From Guyanagaster necrorhizus (Eukaryota > Basidiomycota > Agaricomycetes > Agaricales > Physalacriaceae), in the NCBI RefSeq assembly GCF_019112545.1, contig NW_025064886.1, positions 1,180,490-1,244,489 on the forward strand: a DNA stretch of 64,000 nt, written 5' to 3'. Below the pieces are notes generated by a model. That model searched no databases. It saw only the letters and a program-made list of their open reading frames with translations, and was not told the DNA's origin. Made by a program: the position numbers and the translations under genes. The first letter of the stretch is position 1, and each line of letters starts with the position of its first letter. Of the stretch, positions 33,579-46,188 are shown piece after piece.

Positions 33579-35164
33579 ATGGGTGCTTATGATGACCCCC
33601 TCGGGTATGTTCTCTGGTCTCCAGCCTGGTATTGCGCTGACCCTCTGGCTCACACAAGATCCATTCTCATCGGAACATGGGTATCATCCTTACTGTTCAT
33701 GCTCATTATCCAAGAGACGATAAAATATTACCGATCGTTCAGAAGGGACAGCCTGGTACTCAAAGTCTTCGTTGGCGTTGCTATCACTGTCGATGCATTG
33801 TCGCTCATTGCTGACTATGCTGACGTGTATTTGGTTCGACATTTCATAATTCTGCTCATGGAGCCTATCTGACGCGTCTACGTAACAGAACACAATCACG
33901 CACTGGGGTAAGATAGCCCTCTCCCCCTTGTTCGCAGATAGCTTACAATTACCCAAGGCGACAAGGAATTCATCCTGAATCAAGTGAGCCTTTAATATTC
34001 TACCTCCCCTGTCCAGGTAGCTGATATGAGCAAGTAGTACTGGCCCGTAACGTTGTATTTATCCACCACCTCTTTCACTGGATTCCTAGTCCAATCTTTT
34101 CTCGTCAACCGATACTGGATTTTGTCAGTCTACAGCTGTCACCATCCCTCTTCCACCGTTCTTATCAGTCAACAGGACGAGAAACATTGTTGTGGTTTCT
34201 GTCCTCGTACTACTCGTCATCGTAGCGGTGAGAAGTTGGTCCGTCATCATGGAATATTATCCGCTAAACCACATGCCAGTTCGGTGGCTCTTTGGCGACC
34301 GCAATAATGCTCACCATTTATAATGCGTATGCTGAACGAGGCCACGCCAAGGTCCCTGTTACTCTGTGGCTTACCTCGACCGCAGTGACGGGTGAGAGTC
34401 TTAACATCACCACCATGCTATCTCTGACCGTGATTTAGATATATCTATCGCAGCTGTTCTCATATGGCAATTGTACAACATGAAAACGTCCTTCAAAGCC
34501 ACTGAGGGGTTGGTTTGGATACTTTGCGTTCAGCCACTAAGCTCACTCTCGCTCTGAAAGTTTAATTCAACGTCTCATACGATCTGCCATGCAAACTGGT
34601 TCCACGACATCAATTGTCGCCGTTGTAGTTCTTATCACATATCTAGTCAACAATGAGAGCAACAGTGCGTATCTTTCTTGGCTCGCCTCCGCCCTATAAC
34701 TCATAAGTCTGTAGTTGAAACTGGTTTTGCGTTCATTCTTGGCCGGCTCTATATTCTCACTTTGCTGTACAACCTCAACGTCCGGAAAGTTTCCAAGAAA
34801 TCCAACGCAGCCTCTTCGGATCGTGAATATCGTGCCGAAAGAGCCAACAATCCCACGTTCACATTTGACGGCATCCGTGAGTGTAAGCACCATCGGCACA
34901 ACTGCGCCCTTAGCCCCTTTTTCGTAGACGTTCAACACACAGCTGTGGTCCACATGGACTCGATTGATGACGGTTTAGCATTACCGAGCATCTACAAGGC
35001 ACAGGTAATTTTTACATGTCGGCGGCTGTCATGACTTTTCCCTGACAAGACTATCTATTTCTCAGGACCTGACGAGGACGGACGATGACAATAATAAGAA
35101 CAAATCCGAAGGAGGATCTGATCAAGGATCTTACGCTGCAAATTCTGCCATCGATATTGTGTAA
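33579..35164 (+). CDS. DUF6534-type seven-helix membrane protein
   Basis: Eleven exons close in frame to 353 residues: 33579-33833, 33889-33907, 33958-33983, 34038-34123, 34176-34227, 34280-34391, 34439-34508, 34561-34664, 34715-34876, 34928-35004, 35066-35164. Helices are visible as ILIGTWVSSLLFMLIIQETI, VFVGVAITVDALSLIADYAD, LSTTSFTGFLVQSFLVNRYW, VVVSVLVLLVIVAFGGSLAT, TLWLTSTAVTDISIAAVLIW, TGSTTSIVAVVVLITYLVNN and ETGFAFILGRLYILTLLYNL. The ADYADVYL and FLVNRYW signatures, helix order and hydrophilic acidic tail fit the large Agaricomycete DUF6534 family. Function is unknown. Two very small exons (19 and 26 bases) join at a loop. Confidence 0.83.
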
Positions 35165-36239
35165 ACGGTTAAAACAGGCGCTGAATTGCTGACCTCTGCT
35201 GACGCTCTGACACTTCAACTGTATCCATACTTTGTCTATACTCCGTGCCTGATTCCTGTTTTTTTTTTTAAATTTATCATCATCATCATTACGCGGCACG
35301 GTACCACTTGAGAACGTCGGAAGCAAGTTTCACGCGTATGAAAATTTTTCGATTGTAAAGGATGCGGGTTCAGCTGGCTCAGTGCGAGGGGACAGACATA
35401 AAGCATTGTATGGCTTCCAATATCAGAGGGACGGAGAGACAAATCCGAGATGCTTCCCAGAGGTATCGCAGTCTGCTGCACACAACAGGATACCATCCTC
35501 CTGGATCAGAAATTGAAAAAGCATTGACACGTTTTCACGACAATATTACACTGGCTACACAATTACAGGATTACACGCGGTAACTCCAGACAGACTGATG
35601 ATTCTAATTTTCTGTTTCAATGACAGTACAGGCCCGCGATCACAGAATCCGTCCTTTGCAAAGCGTCCACCGTTAGTCACCGTTTCTAGCCAAATTGACA
35701 GACTATGAAGAATCAAGTAGAGATTTGGCACGGCAAAGCTTTAACCATCTGTTTAATTTCATTGACAACAGCCATAAACTCGGTGTACCCTGCAGGTTGC
35801 ATAATTATCGTGTCTCAGCGCTCGAGAGGAGCAATATCAATGATGAAGTCATCAGAATCGGTGATTCGTGCAGGGGAGAGATGAAGAGTATAAGAATGAC
35901 ATTATATAAAGGATAGAACTTGATCTCGATTGTTCCGGTGTCTGCCAGACGAGAAGATTTGGCGACGATGTGGCCAAGCATGATAACGATGTAGAAGTCA
36001 GAGTCGTAGAGGACTGTGAGATTACTGGAGATGTACGAATACAGGAGACAAGTGACGGAATAACAAGTTAGGGTTTGCGGACAAGCCTGCCCTCATGTCC
36101 ACGTGACATACGCGTTGAGTTCAGAATTTGACCTTGGCACGCGCAGCTTCTCTCCACCACCTTGGTCCTCGATGCTTTCTGACGTACCCTTGCGAGTGGC
36201 ATCAACGAATAATAATATCCATCAACTACAACTACTCTC
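35165..36239. other. Intergenic; one unrecognised short ORF
   Basis: A 73-codon plus-strand frame (35362-35583, MRVQLAQCEGTDIKHC...) reads protein-like but has no motif or splice support. A catcatcatcat microsatellite lies at 35276-35290. The last few hundred bases are the STN1 upstream region. Confidence 0.35.
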
Positions 36240-38019
36240 ATGCCTGTGCCTTCATTGTCAAGTCTCTGGCTAACGCCTGCCAAGAAGATGGCAGCACCAA
36301 TGGTTGTACAGCCAGCAGCATCTGCGTCAACGTCGACTGAAATCTATAACTGGACTTATAAACAAGCGGAAGAAGCTACAATACTTTGTTTTGTGAGAGA
36401 CATACATGCAATGACTCAGCACATTGCCAAAGGTATGCCCTATCGTCCCCTGGGATGCTCAATGATAACATATCCAGATGAAACCTTTTTCTGGCTGGGT
36501 AAGGTGCCATGCCGAAGGGTCAACTTTGTTGGAATTGTAGTTGGAGTCCAGGACACCGGGAAACGGATCAAGATATCTGGTGAGCCTCCCGCCGAAGAAA
36601 GGCAACCTTACTTGACTTTGCTTGGTGCAGTGGACGACGGAACAGCGGTTATTGATTGCATTCAGTCTATTACATCAACACCAACACCTACTCCTGCGTG
36701 CCCATTATCTTCCCCGAAACCGACCGCTCTTCCAGCACCTAACACTGCCATACGGGTAGGCCATCTTGTTCGCGTTAAAGGCAAAATCGAAGAGTGGCAT
36801 GATACCAAGGAAATCAAGATCGATGACATAGGCAGTATAGGTGTGTCGGCTAAAAAGCCTCATACTCTTGCGAGCTGTCTGACTCCTTTGTAGAACAGTG
36901 CAAGTCCTTCAATGAAGAACCCCTTCATTGGCAGCGTGTTTCCTCGTTGCATAAGACGTACTACTCTTCACAAGAACCTTTTGTTATTCCAAGTGCCACG
37001 AACGATACGCAGAATCAGGACGTTGACGCACGTATGTCCCAACCATCGATAGATGCCGAATATTTCTCGCCAATTCAAGAGTCACAGACCCCGCGCTCTC
37101 CACAGAGTCCACACGTGAGCCCACGCAACTGCCTGATTTTTTGTCATCTGGATTGACGACTGATGCTCAGAAATTCAAACATCCCTCTCGCCTTCCTTCA
37201 TCGCAGTTGACTGACAACACGTTTCGACTCTACCTCCAATATTACATGCAAAATCCACCGCATGCAACTTCTCACGCAAGGTCCATACCAGATACGTATG
37301 TTGAGCCTGACTCCACGCTCCGGCCCCGTAACCATCACTTGCGAACGTCATCAGACATCGGTGGATTTACACTCTCATACTTGCGTCGAGTCCCTGAACT
37401 GTCCAATATGGCGAAACTGGTCGTCCTCGCTGATATCAAGAAATCACGCAGAAAAGAGAGAGAAGCTGCCAAAGAATCGTCCCAGAGTCTTAGAAAATCT
37501 CAGAAACCGAGCAGGGAGCGTTTGGGTCCGAAGAAGAAACAACTGTTTATCAGAGCCCTTGTGGAACTTATGAAAGAAGGCAGTATCATAGTCTGGGATG
37601 GACCTAATCATCCACTTTCTACCGCTTCCTTACTTGGACCTTGGAAATCCACGTCTGCTCATAACATATGTGCCAGCACCGGTATCTCTTCCACGGCGAT
37701 GTCGTCCACTTCCATATCCACGCTGCAGGAAGACGACGACCCACTTTCTGATCCAGAACCAACGGAAGAGTCATATGTACCGTCAACGCCACAGTATACG
37801 GCGGAAGTAGTGGAAAAAGCGATGGTGAAGATGAATGCACTTCCACCGGATCGTCGGAGACCTTTGAACCGCCGGACAATAGCCGGGTTTCTTCAAACAA
37901 CTGATGACCGTTGGAAGAATCTGGGGGATTGGGCTGTTCAAGACGCCCTGGAGTTTCTGCGGACCAAGAATAGAGTGAGGTTCGCTGGTACTAAAGGAAA
38001 CTGGGAGTTGTGTCCGTGA
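36240..38019 (+). CDS. STN1: CST complex subunit Stn1 (telomere capping)
   Basis: Five exons (36240-36432, 36478-36579, 36631-36840, 36894-37114, 37171-38019) give 524 residues. The N-terminal OB-fold region reads CFVRDIHAMTQ, ETFFWLGKVPCRRVNFVGIV, DTGKRIKISVDDGTAVIDCI and LVRVKGKIEEWHDTKEIKID. It is followed by HWQRVSSLHKTYYSSQEPF. The C-terminal half has a basic helical segment and two winged-helix-like stretches (KKKQLFIRALVELMKEGSII; VQDALEFLRTKNRVRFAGTK). Stn1 binds telomeric single strands with Ten1 and supports lagging-strand fill-in. Introns 1 and 2 keep frame if retained (45 and 51 bases); I infer them from GT-AG ends and from the improved match VDDGTAVIDC. A later start (MAAPMVVQP) is possible. 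Confidence 0.85.
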
Positions 38020-38595
38020 CTAGTCTCGCCCTTTTTCGTTTACCTCTTTGCTACAGCCACTTGTATTGAACCCAGGCAGGCAGTTCTATACCGCGGACAG
38101 CTGTGTTTACCATGAATGTGACTTAGAATTCATGGATTCGTTCCACATCTTCGAAGAGTCCTACAGGCAATTCTCCCGTTCGAGGACCACGGAAACGACC
38201 GGTATCGAAAAGAGGTGAATTTGCAAACGGAAGAAGTCCTTCATCCATCGACCGGATATGAAGCCCGTAAAGCCCGTGTGCGGTATTCTCTCAAGAATGA
38301 GAAGATCTTGGATTCCAGCACGGTCAGCGTAACAGCCCATCGGGAATCCGGGCCGATGTTGTGTCCAGTGAAATTCTTTCCGGTGCTTGATGTTGAAGAA
38401 AGTCTGGTTCCAGGTATCCTTGTTAACTCAACCTCAGCAACCTGATTATTTCACTCGAATTCCTGACATAGGAAGTTGTAATGTCGAAGGTTTCTTGCGA
38501 CTAATCATGTAGACGAACGAACGTTTGGACTGGTTCACCTTCCAGCTCCGGTTGTCGTCTTACTGGGGATGAGCAGATCTTTCTAAAGCTCAGCT
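38020..38595. other. Intergenic, no gene recognised
   Basis: Downstream flank of STN1. A 76-codon frame (38215-38445) has no family resemblance. Confidence 0.35.
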
Positions 38596-40156
38596 ATGGT
38601 CTTACAGCAACTTCCTAGCAGAGTGGTCAAGAATTATATCCATCTTCCAAACTCGGTGATCGAAGCAATCAAGTCCGACCCAGATTACAGCCGCTTAGCT
38701 AGCTCCCTTGCGGTCAGCGATGATTTTTATGGTGTGAAGCTCGCTATATTGGACAGTGGCTCAGGAATCGACAAGAATACCTTGCATTCCCGCCTTTGCG
38801 TAGCAGAGGACTACCCAGCGAACGCATTCCTCCACTTTGCAGTATTCAACGGGAGATCTCTTGACCACATGAAACTATTTTGCTCGAATCCAACATCGAT
38901 GTCCTCGATTTCGAAGGATACCCTCCGCTACACGTTTCTCTCCATCCCGTACGCGCCATTCAGCTTGGCAAATCTTCCTCTATCAAAAGCCCGCGCCGTC
39001 GCCTCCAGAATGCTACGTTCCACCTTCTTCGTTTCTTTCTAAGGCCTGATTTGATTGCCTAATTCAATGCTATCTTTGAACGTTACGCCGCCGACCCTTT
39101 CGTACGAGGGCCTCGACCGTGTTCTTGCTTTTCAGGCCTACCTCTCCCCAAGTGTCACGCGAAAGAGGACAAGGCATACTCTTCCGACCTCATTTGTCTC
39201 TGCCGTAGTGAGAAAAGATTTGGGCCCTGTTGCAAGAGGAGGAACATTTTCGCATACAGCAGTGGAATGAGTCGCATCAGCGCATCGTAGTCAGTTGGTC
39301 TAATCACATTCCGTCCGATCCCCTCGAGCAGGAACTGATGCACCCCATGCACAGAATCATCGAAAGGGTACAAAATGCGGTGTCTACGCCAACAGATGGA
39401 AGACGGACGATCAGTTCAGACATCTTGGATGTCGCCAGAAGATAGATTCAAGACTTTATGAAAGTGACCTCTGCTGTCAAGGCATACGAGTACGTTGAGA
39501 ATTTGGCGTTCCACCGCATAATCAGTCTCCTAAGTTCGCTGTTCCTGCTGTGCCCGTCTCTACGCCCACTGGACGATGACAAAGTACAGCATTTTGTCTG
39601 CACTGCCAAACGACCTGGAACGCGTTAGTGGACCAATATACTGAGACCTCAGGGGACAGCCGAACGAAGCGAGCCTCGATATCGAACGTGGAGCAAAATT
39701 AGGTTTTTCCTTGGGTGTCTTCTACCGCGTTGTCATGGAAGGCGGCAGCGTACCCAGGCACAAGCTCTGCGAGTACAAAATTGTGGGTGTTGCTTCTCAT
39801 TTTGCGGTGTCTATTTCGCTCATTTGTTGCTGGATGGTCCTATTTCAGCACCATGCCAGAAGGCCGCTTGGAAGACTCACAAGAAAGTATGTGGGAAACT
39901 AGGACAGCGAGAGCAGGCGTTACCGGTATATATAATCGATTTAGCGCCATCTTCTGGTTCACTTATTTGGTTCAGTCGCAGGAAAGTCAGTCTCGACAAG
40001 TTTACGTGGGAGAGATTCGCAGAAAGGCTTGAAACCCAGACTGCGCCGATAGCCATGTTAAGAGAAGACATGCAGCCAATGGACGAACAATCTAGGCGGC
40101 AGCTTTGGGATACCATAAAGCGTGTAGAGAGAGGATTACAGCTTAGTCTCGGATAA
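38596..40156 (+). pseudogene. Ankyrin / SEC-C-like / MYND-type protein, decayed
   Basis: Several plus-strand blocks match the order of a mushroom ankyrin-MYND protein but lie in different frames. First, YPANAFLHFAVFNGRSLDHM (ankyrin-like). Second, one base out of frame, LESNIDVLDFEGYPPLHVSL, reaching RFFLRPDLIA and then an in-frame TAA. The same frame resumes with FNAIFERYAADPFVRGPRP, then the Cys-rich CSCFSGLPLPKCHAKE and CLCRSEKRFGPCCKRRN (SEC-C-like pair). Third, in another frame, IQQWNESHQRIVVSWSNHIP. Last, the end of a MYND finger CQKAAWKTHKKVCGKLG and an intact C-terminus RRQLWDTIKRVERGLQLSLG. One nonsense codon and at least two frameshifts make it a probable pseudogene. Confidence 0.6.
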
Positions 40157-43100
40157 TAGGAAAATGATCGTCTAAATTGCATGAAGAAATAGAAATCAAA
40201 AGGTATTTACCATTAGAATACATTAGGTAGCACAAAACAATATGATCTTGATGTCACCGTCAACACTTCGTGTCCTATGTCGAAATGAAATGGATACCCC
40301 GAGTCGGACTCCGCGTCGCTTGTCATGGTGGACCAATTTCTCAAAGGCTTCGGTGCTAGTAGTTATGTCAGATTGGATAGATAGATTCATTAGTTGAATA
40401 ATAACGCGCACTTTCGCGGCTACAGGCTTGTCAAGATCTTCAATCTACTTGCAAGTCCAGACGCAGGACGGTGTTTTTATACCAGTCAGACTGGCAGTCG
40501 CTACGAGTGTCAGCATTAGGTGCCTTCAAACAGCGCAAATCTCTAACTAGATCTCATTCTTTGAAGTACGAAAATGACTGACAAGACAATCAATATCCAA
40601 CAAAGAGACAGCAAGCGCCGATGATTGTCAGATATTCAACTTGTGAAAATAAAAAATGAAAAAGTAAATGTGGCAACTTGAATTTGAGAAGACTCAGGCT
40701 CTCGACAGATGGCTCAGGATCACATCGAAAGACGAATGAAATGTCTGGACTCTGTAGTAACCATACCACCCAACTTGAACTTCTGAGATCTGCGAACTCA
40801 GCAGCGGATTCGTCTAGTCAAAACAGCTATTGCGGCAATTGCAAAACAGACCCATGTTCTTTGCGGACTCTATTATTTACGTACGTGATAGTGGGAAGTA
40901 GGGATGATGAAGAGGGATGGACCATTCATATTTGTTCGGATCAGACATGTCTGACTGTCTGACTCTGCCCTGGGTACATATGTACGTCCAGAAGACTTCG
41001 ATTCTAAAATTGCATTCTGCCAACCGCCACTGCGAAGTACATACATAATTAGACAGACATGCATAAGGCGCAGCTGCAGTGTCTGCAGTCGCCATAGTGA
41101 TATTCAGGAAACGACACTATCAATAGTCCAGAGGCAAAGCGACGACAAACACAATTTAGACGGCAGAAGGAACAACCAAGAACGGAGGCAATAGGTCAGT
41201 AAGATTACGATAAGATAAACAGAAAGCGATATCAATATTACGACGGTAAAAAGTTGGAACCACCTTGTCGTCTGTATCCATGTGCACGTAGTCGTCCCGA
41301 AGTTGCTTTTTTTTCACTTAAGCATCATTTGATTCATTTCTAGTAGCTGGGGATATCACTTTATCCGACCTTTCGACAAGCCAGCCGGGCAAGACGCTAA
41401 ATGTGGGTAACAAAATGCCAGCAAGTAGACATCTCTAAACACTCTCAACTTGATGAACCTTGCTACCGAAGTCTTGGTTTTCTTTACACGTAAGGTCCTA
41501 TTGGTCTTCCGAGATGCGCTTTAGCAATGAACGGTCTGATATTTTTGTCACAGTAATCTCCCACAGCGATAGCCCATTATCTCACATCTTCCGGACAGAG
41601 CATATACCGGAACCGCCACCTTCTATCCATAGGCTCGGTGGAGAGTGCCCAGAGAATGCCCGAGCTTTACACCACACTTGATATCAACACTTTTCCAGAG
41701 TCGTGTGCGCCCTTACAGAGGACCTTGCGGTGCCACCGAATGAATAGTGAGACTGAAAACAAAAATCTACATTAGAGATATAGAAATGTCTGTATTCTTT
41801 CACCAAGACCGACAATGTGCGCTATTCAGAGCAAATCGGTACGGGAACAAAATCAATGCCAGAAGGGTTCCACCGAGGATGAGGTTTACTAGGGCATGGT
41901 ACTTCTTGGCTGTATAGTGTACGTCCGACCCTTCTAGGAATAGACCGCGAGTGTCCTTTTTACGATAATCATGATGACAAAAGATGTTGGCCCACTGTTC
42001 ACACACCAATAAGTTCCACAGGGTTTGTAGCGTTGATGAGGCTAAATTTAAAAAACACGTCCATGCTTCTGTGAGATAAGGAGGTCGAACAAACGTTCAT
42101 CTGTAAGTAATCACGAAGGACCCCCAAAAGCAAAGGCGAAGGAAGAATAGATAAGTCATGAAGCTGGATGATGGATACTTCAACCGAGGCGAAGAATAGA
42201 AATGGCTGTAGAACGTGTGTACATGATGCATCAAAAAGGGCTGCGCCATATTCGCGAACAACTCTACGCAGTAAAGCTCTTGCTGGCATCGGTGAGGACA
42301 GCTTCTAAGACAAGGTTGACATCAGCATGCTGTAGAGAAAATGACCGACAGGTGGGATAATACGGCGAGAAGTAGCGTGTTTAGGTGGCCAGCGGTAAGT
42401 TTACTCGGCATGAGCTTGAACGTAGAGGCGCAAAGTAAGAACGGAGAGGGTAGTGGCGTGAAACCTTCGACATCTGGAACATCAACGCTGAACGATAGAT
42501 AAGAAGATAGACAGCTTCATGGGCGTGAAATTCACCTCCTGTGTAGCGGCCGGTTGGAAAAGAGCGGATTTTTGAGCCTTCATGATTATCTTCTTCGAAG
42601 CATAGGTAGAAATCTTACACAGAACATCGTCCGCGTTGGCACCATCAATGATAACGCCAATACCGAGATATTGCACCGAGTTGGACGATAGCCGATAGGT
42701 AATCAGGACGGCTGAATTCTTGACCATGGCTGGTATTGGCGTTGAAAAGCATTCAGAATTTAAAAACAAAATCTGCTCTACGAAGCTATCGAGGGTCCCG
42801 GTCAGGAATGGTCCTCGTCGTCGTCGTGGTCAAGGGAAAAGGGCTGACAGTGTGACCAGCCGTGACCAACGGTTCTCCTCCGAACCTCTCCGAACAGACA
42901 TGTCGACCTCGACGCCCCAAGTACTGTGCAAATAAAATGTCGGTACCTTTGCATTGCTGAATATCGGTGCGTCCTCTCAAGCACAATATTTTTCCATCTT
43001 CTGATAAAATTTCTTGTTTCTCTGTAGTCATGCATCCTTCCAGTTGCACATGAGTCATGACGAATGATTCCGTATTTTTCAGCAATCTATGATAGTGAAT

Positions 43101-44600
43101 CGTGCGACATTAATCCATGCTTCATCATCAATCATGCTTTTCGACAATTACATGACTGTCTAGAGCGTCGATATATCATATCGCGACGCGAGTGCTACGT
43201 AGCCGCGCGCGTGTTTCAATGCCGTCAGCTGTCCACAGGCCATCTGCGTCGACCTTTTCCCACTGACTCCAATCCTTGGACAAAGAAATCCCCAAGCATG
43301 TCTTTCTGCATATGCAGCTACTCCGCAGGAAATCCCTTTTTGCTTCGCGAAGTTGGAGAGCTCCAATGGGTTGGAAATTCCGAAAAGGCGCGTATTCGGT
43401 GTAGCATTGTGTCACATTTGCACAGCCGGTGGTTTCCTTGTCTGGAAGATCTGCTCATCATTAGAGGCCAATATCCACTTTTAATCGATTGCCTACGCCA
43501 CCTCGATACCCATCATTGATCGTACTAATCTATTCTTCATTTTATTCTGCGCCGGCAGTGCATTGGTTCATCAGAATATTCTATCAGCGTCAATGAAGTC
43601 TAGACTAACGATACGTTGGGAATCCTCGACGTATGGATGCTGTCTGAAAACTCGGAGTATATGCGTGCTTCAGTGATGGCCGAAACTGCGAGTGTGTAGA
43701 CGCGCTCAGCACCAATCAACTAGGAGCTGAACTGATCCCGTACCAAGACTTTAGGTGACGGGTTTTCTTCTCGAAATTAAACTTTTCATTCATATGGTGC
43801 TTTAAAGACCAAGGTCCTAGTTGCCGAAAGCCCCCCCTATGCTAGTCTTATGCGGGTCCGCTTTTAGAGTGCTTGACTGAGCAAACGAGGCCACTCATAC
43901 GCCGTAATTCTGCCTCGATGCACGTCTTCCAAAGATCTTCCTGTCGTCTGAAAATTTCACCTGCCTATGAGAACGGAAGGACTGAACCATCGTCGCCATT
44001 ACTTTGGGAACTCCTCGGTTTCTACAAAAGCAAGTACAAACGAAGGCTAGGATCTAATTTTGCTCGACCATTATTAGAAGCGTTTGTTGAAAGATGGTTG
44101 ATGAAATGAAAGGCACGATGCCTGAATGGGTGATAGGAAACTTAGAACGTGCGCAACGGTCGCTCCATAGGACAATGCATATGTTAGAAATGATCGTGGG
44201 ATTGATCGTACCGGTTAGAACTAACCCGGACTGGCGTTATTCTTGTCCTGTTCTGGTGGCAAGTGTTGCAGGGCCTTCGAATTCAACAGCGTCATCGAAA
44301 TGATTATCAGGTGTGTTCCTGTCATTAACGATTTGACTTTCTAGGCTAACATCATTTTAACATTGTAGCCGTGTGCAAAGGCGGCGTCAAGCTGATTCTC
44401 AGGAAGTCGTCTGTTTACAATCCCAGGGCAATGTTCGATCTTTCAAGCACCAATGTGTCTTCATTTCGGTCCCAAGACATCCGTGAATGCTACTTTTTTA
44501 CGACATACGCTGAGAAAGTGGTGGACTAGAATATTTACAACGGAAAGTACTTCTCTTCCGTATCTAAGTGGGATAGGTATCTATCGCGCTTCCAGACTAT
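40157..44600. other. 4.4-kb gene desert
   Basis: I found no frame with family resemblance on either strand. Short frames at 41800-42770 (minus) and 43064-44303 (plus) include hydrophobic or charged stretches, but they have no consistent splicing and no motif. A perfect 12-base palindrome cagacatgtctg occurs near 40943, and a related inverted copy tagacagacatg near 41050. No terminal repeats, transposase or reverse transcriptase were seen. Confidence 0.4.
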
Positions 44601-45190
44601 TTACGAACACGATCCCGGCACCTGCTCGTACTCAGAGATCGCGGCAACCTTAGCCGCCGAAGCGGAGCTCTTGTCAAAAGTGTAACCGAGCCACTCCTTG
44701 GCAAGCCTGCGAGCAAGCTCGATACCAACGACACGCTGACCCATGCAGAGAACCTGTGCGTTGTTGCTTAAGATGGCACGCTCGACCGAGAAACTATCGT
44801 GGGCAGTAACGGCGCGTATTCCTGGGACTTTGTTCGCAGAAATGGCCACCCCTTGGGAGAAGATGGTTTAGTTATCGCGTCAAATGATGCAACAGTAGAC
44901 CTACCAAGACCTGTTCCGCAGATCAGCAAGCCGCGATCAGCCTCACCTGCTGCAATCTTCTTTGCAGCATTGACGGCGACATGTGGGTACGCAGTCTTCT
45001 CATTCGAGTCGACGACCCCGACATCGATGACCTCTGAAACTCGCGGGTCCTTTTGCAGGTCAGCCTTGAGTGTGTTCTTGTATTGAACACCAGCCTCCTA
45101 TAATAAACGGTCAGGTCATTGTGAATGGTCGTGGGTTGGAGGCGTACTCACATCACAGCCGACGACGACGCGCAATTGGGTTTGAGCCAT
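44601..45190 (-). CDS. RpiB/LacAB-type sugar-phosphate isomerase
   Basis: Three exons (45190-45152, 45097-44905, 44851-44601) give 160 residues. The protein starts [20 protein letters not shown], close to the family's GxDxAG opening, and contains [16 protein letters not shown]. The active-site block is [20 protein letters not shown] (catalytic Cys in CGTG), followed by [20 protein letters not shown] and [17 protein letters not shown]. Length is typical for ribose-5-phosphate isomerase B or related fungal isomerases. Fungi usually use RpiA in the pentose phosphate pathway, so this enzyme may act on another sugar phosphate such as a pentose or tetrose-phosphate catabolite. Confidence 0.9.
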
Positions 45191-46188
45191 TGTACCAAAT
45201 ACGAGGAATGGGTGTTTGGGTTTCTGGGGCGGTACCTCGCCAGTCGTGGTCTACTTAACGCTCATCGAGATTCCAGGGTCCTTTATGCGTGTTTTGCAGC
45301 TCCACACATCACGAAGATGGAAGGACCCTCATTTCCAATGTTTCTCCGGTTAATTTTCGAGTCTCACGCTATCTCATATCTGTTCTATTTTTTCAAATCC
45401 TGTGGAGTCCATTTATGTTACTGCATGCCGACTGTCGTCTTCCGCTTCTCGGTGTCCCGTTTGCAAAACAGCACAGGAATATCCTGAGGAGTTACGAAGG
45501 AATCGACGTCCCATTAGGTTAAGCCGGTGTTTGCACCATTCATACAACCTTAGGCTCATCCTTTTTGTTATCTCTCAAGTTCTAAAGATATCTGTTCTTC
45601 GTGTGTCCACGATGCAGACGCCGCCTAAAACGACCTTCGATGTTCCATGCTAGTCGGACAAATCCGGCGTGCTCGCGGTTCCTGTGGGCCTCGTTTTCCG
45701 TTCATAGAATTTCATCTCCTACGTCATAACCTTGGGTACTACAGCCATCATTTCATATCTTTTCCCCTTAGCCATCTGGTATCTTCTGCTTACGGTGTTC
45801 AACAGTGCGAAAGACCTTCATGTTCTCCTGTTTTACATGGGAATTATGCCTAGAACGTTGCAAAAGTTGATGTGTCCTATCAGCACCCCAAATTTATATC
45901 CATCAAACACCCATTCTTTTTCGAAATTGGGTAATCATCCCCAATCACACCCGCCTTTCAAGGATATATACCGAACCACAAGGGGAAACGTGGACAAAGA
46001 AAGATACGGATAGGGTGTGGTTTATTCCGGGATACCACTCGCTTTTGGTAGGTAACTCATTTTTGCGCTTCTTCGCATATGTATTTTGCAACAATACTCT
46101 TTCAGCCAATTGTTTTGGGTCGGAGATGCCTTCAGGTGGTATTTAAGACCACCGAATTTGCCAACCACTCCATATCGCTTCCCCAGTC
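45191..46188. other. Divergent intergenic region, RpiB-type / IMPase
   Basis: About 1 kb between two divergent start codons. Short plus-strand frames here (45289-46013) show no motif. No TATA element is clear on either side. Confidence 0.4.

Noticed and set aside
40943..41055. Inverted cagacatg/tgtctg motifs as ends of a miniature transposon
   Set aside because: Matches are short and imperfect and no target-site duplication could be identified.
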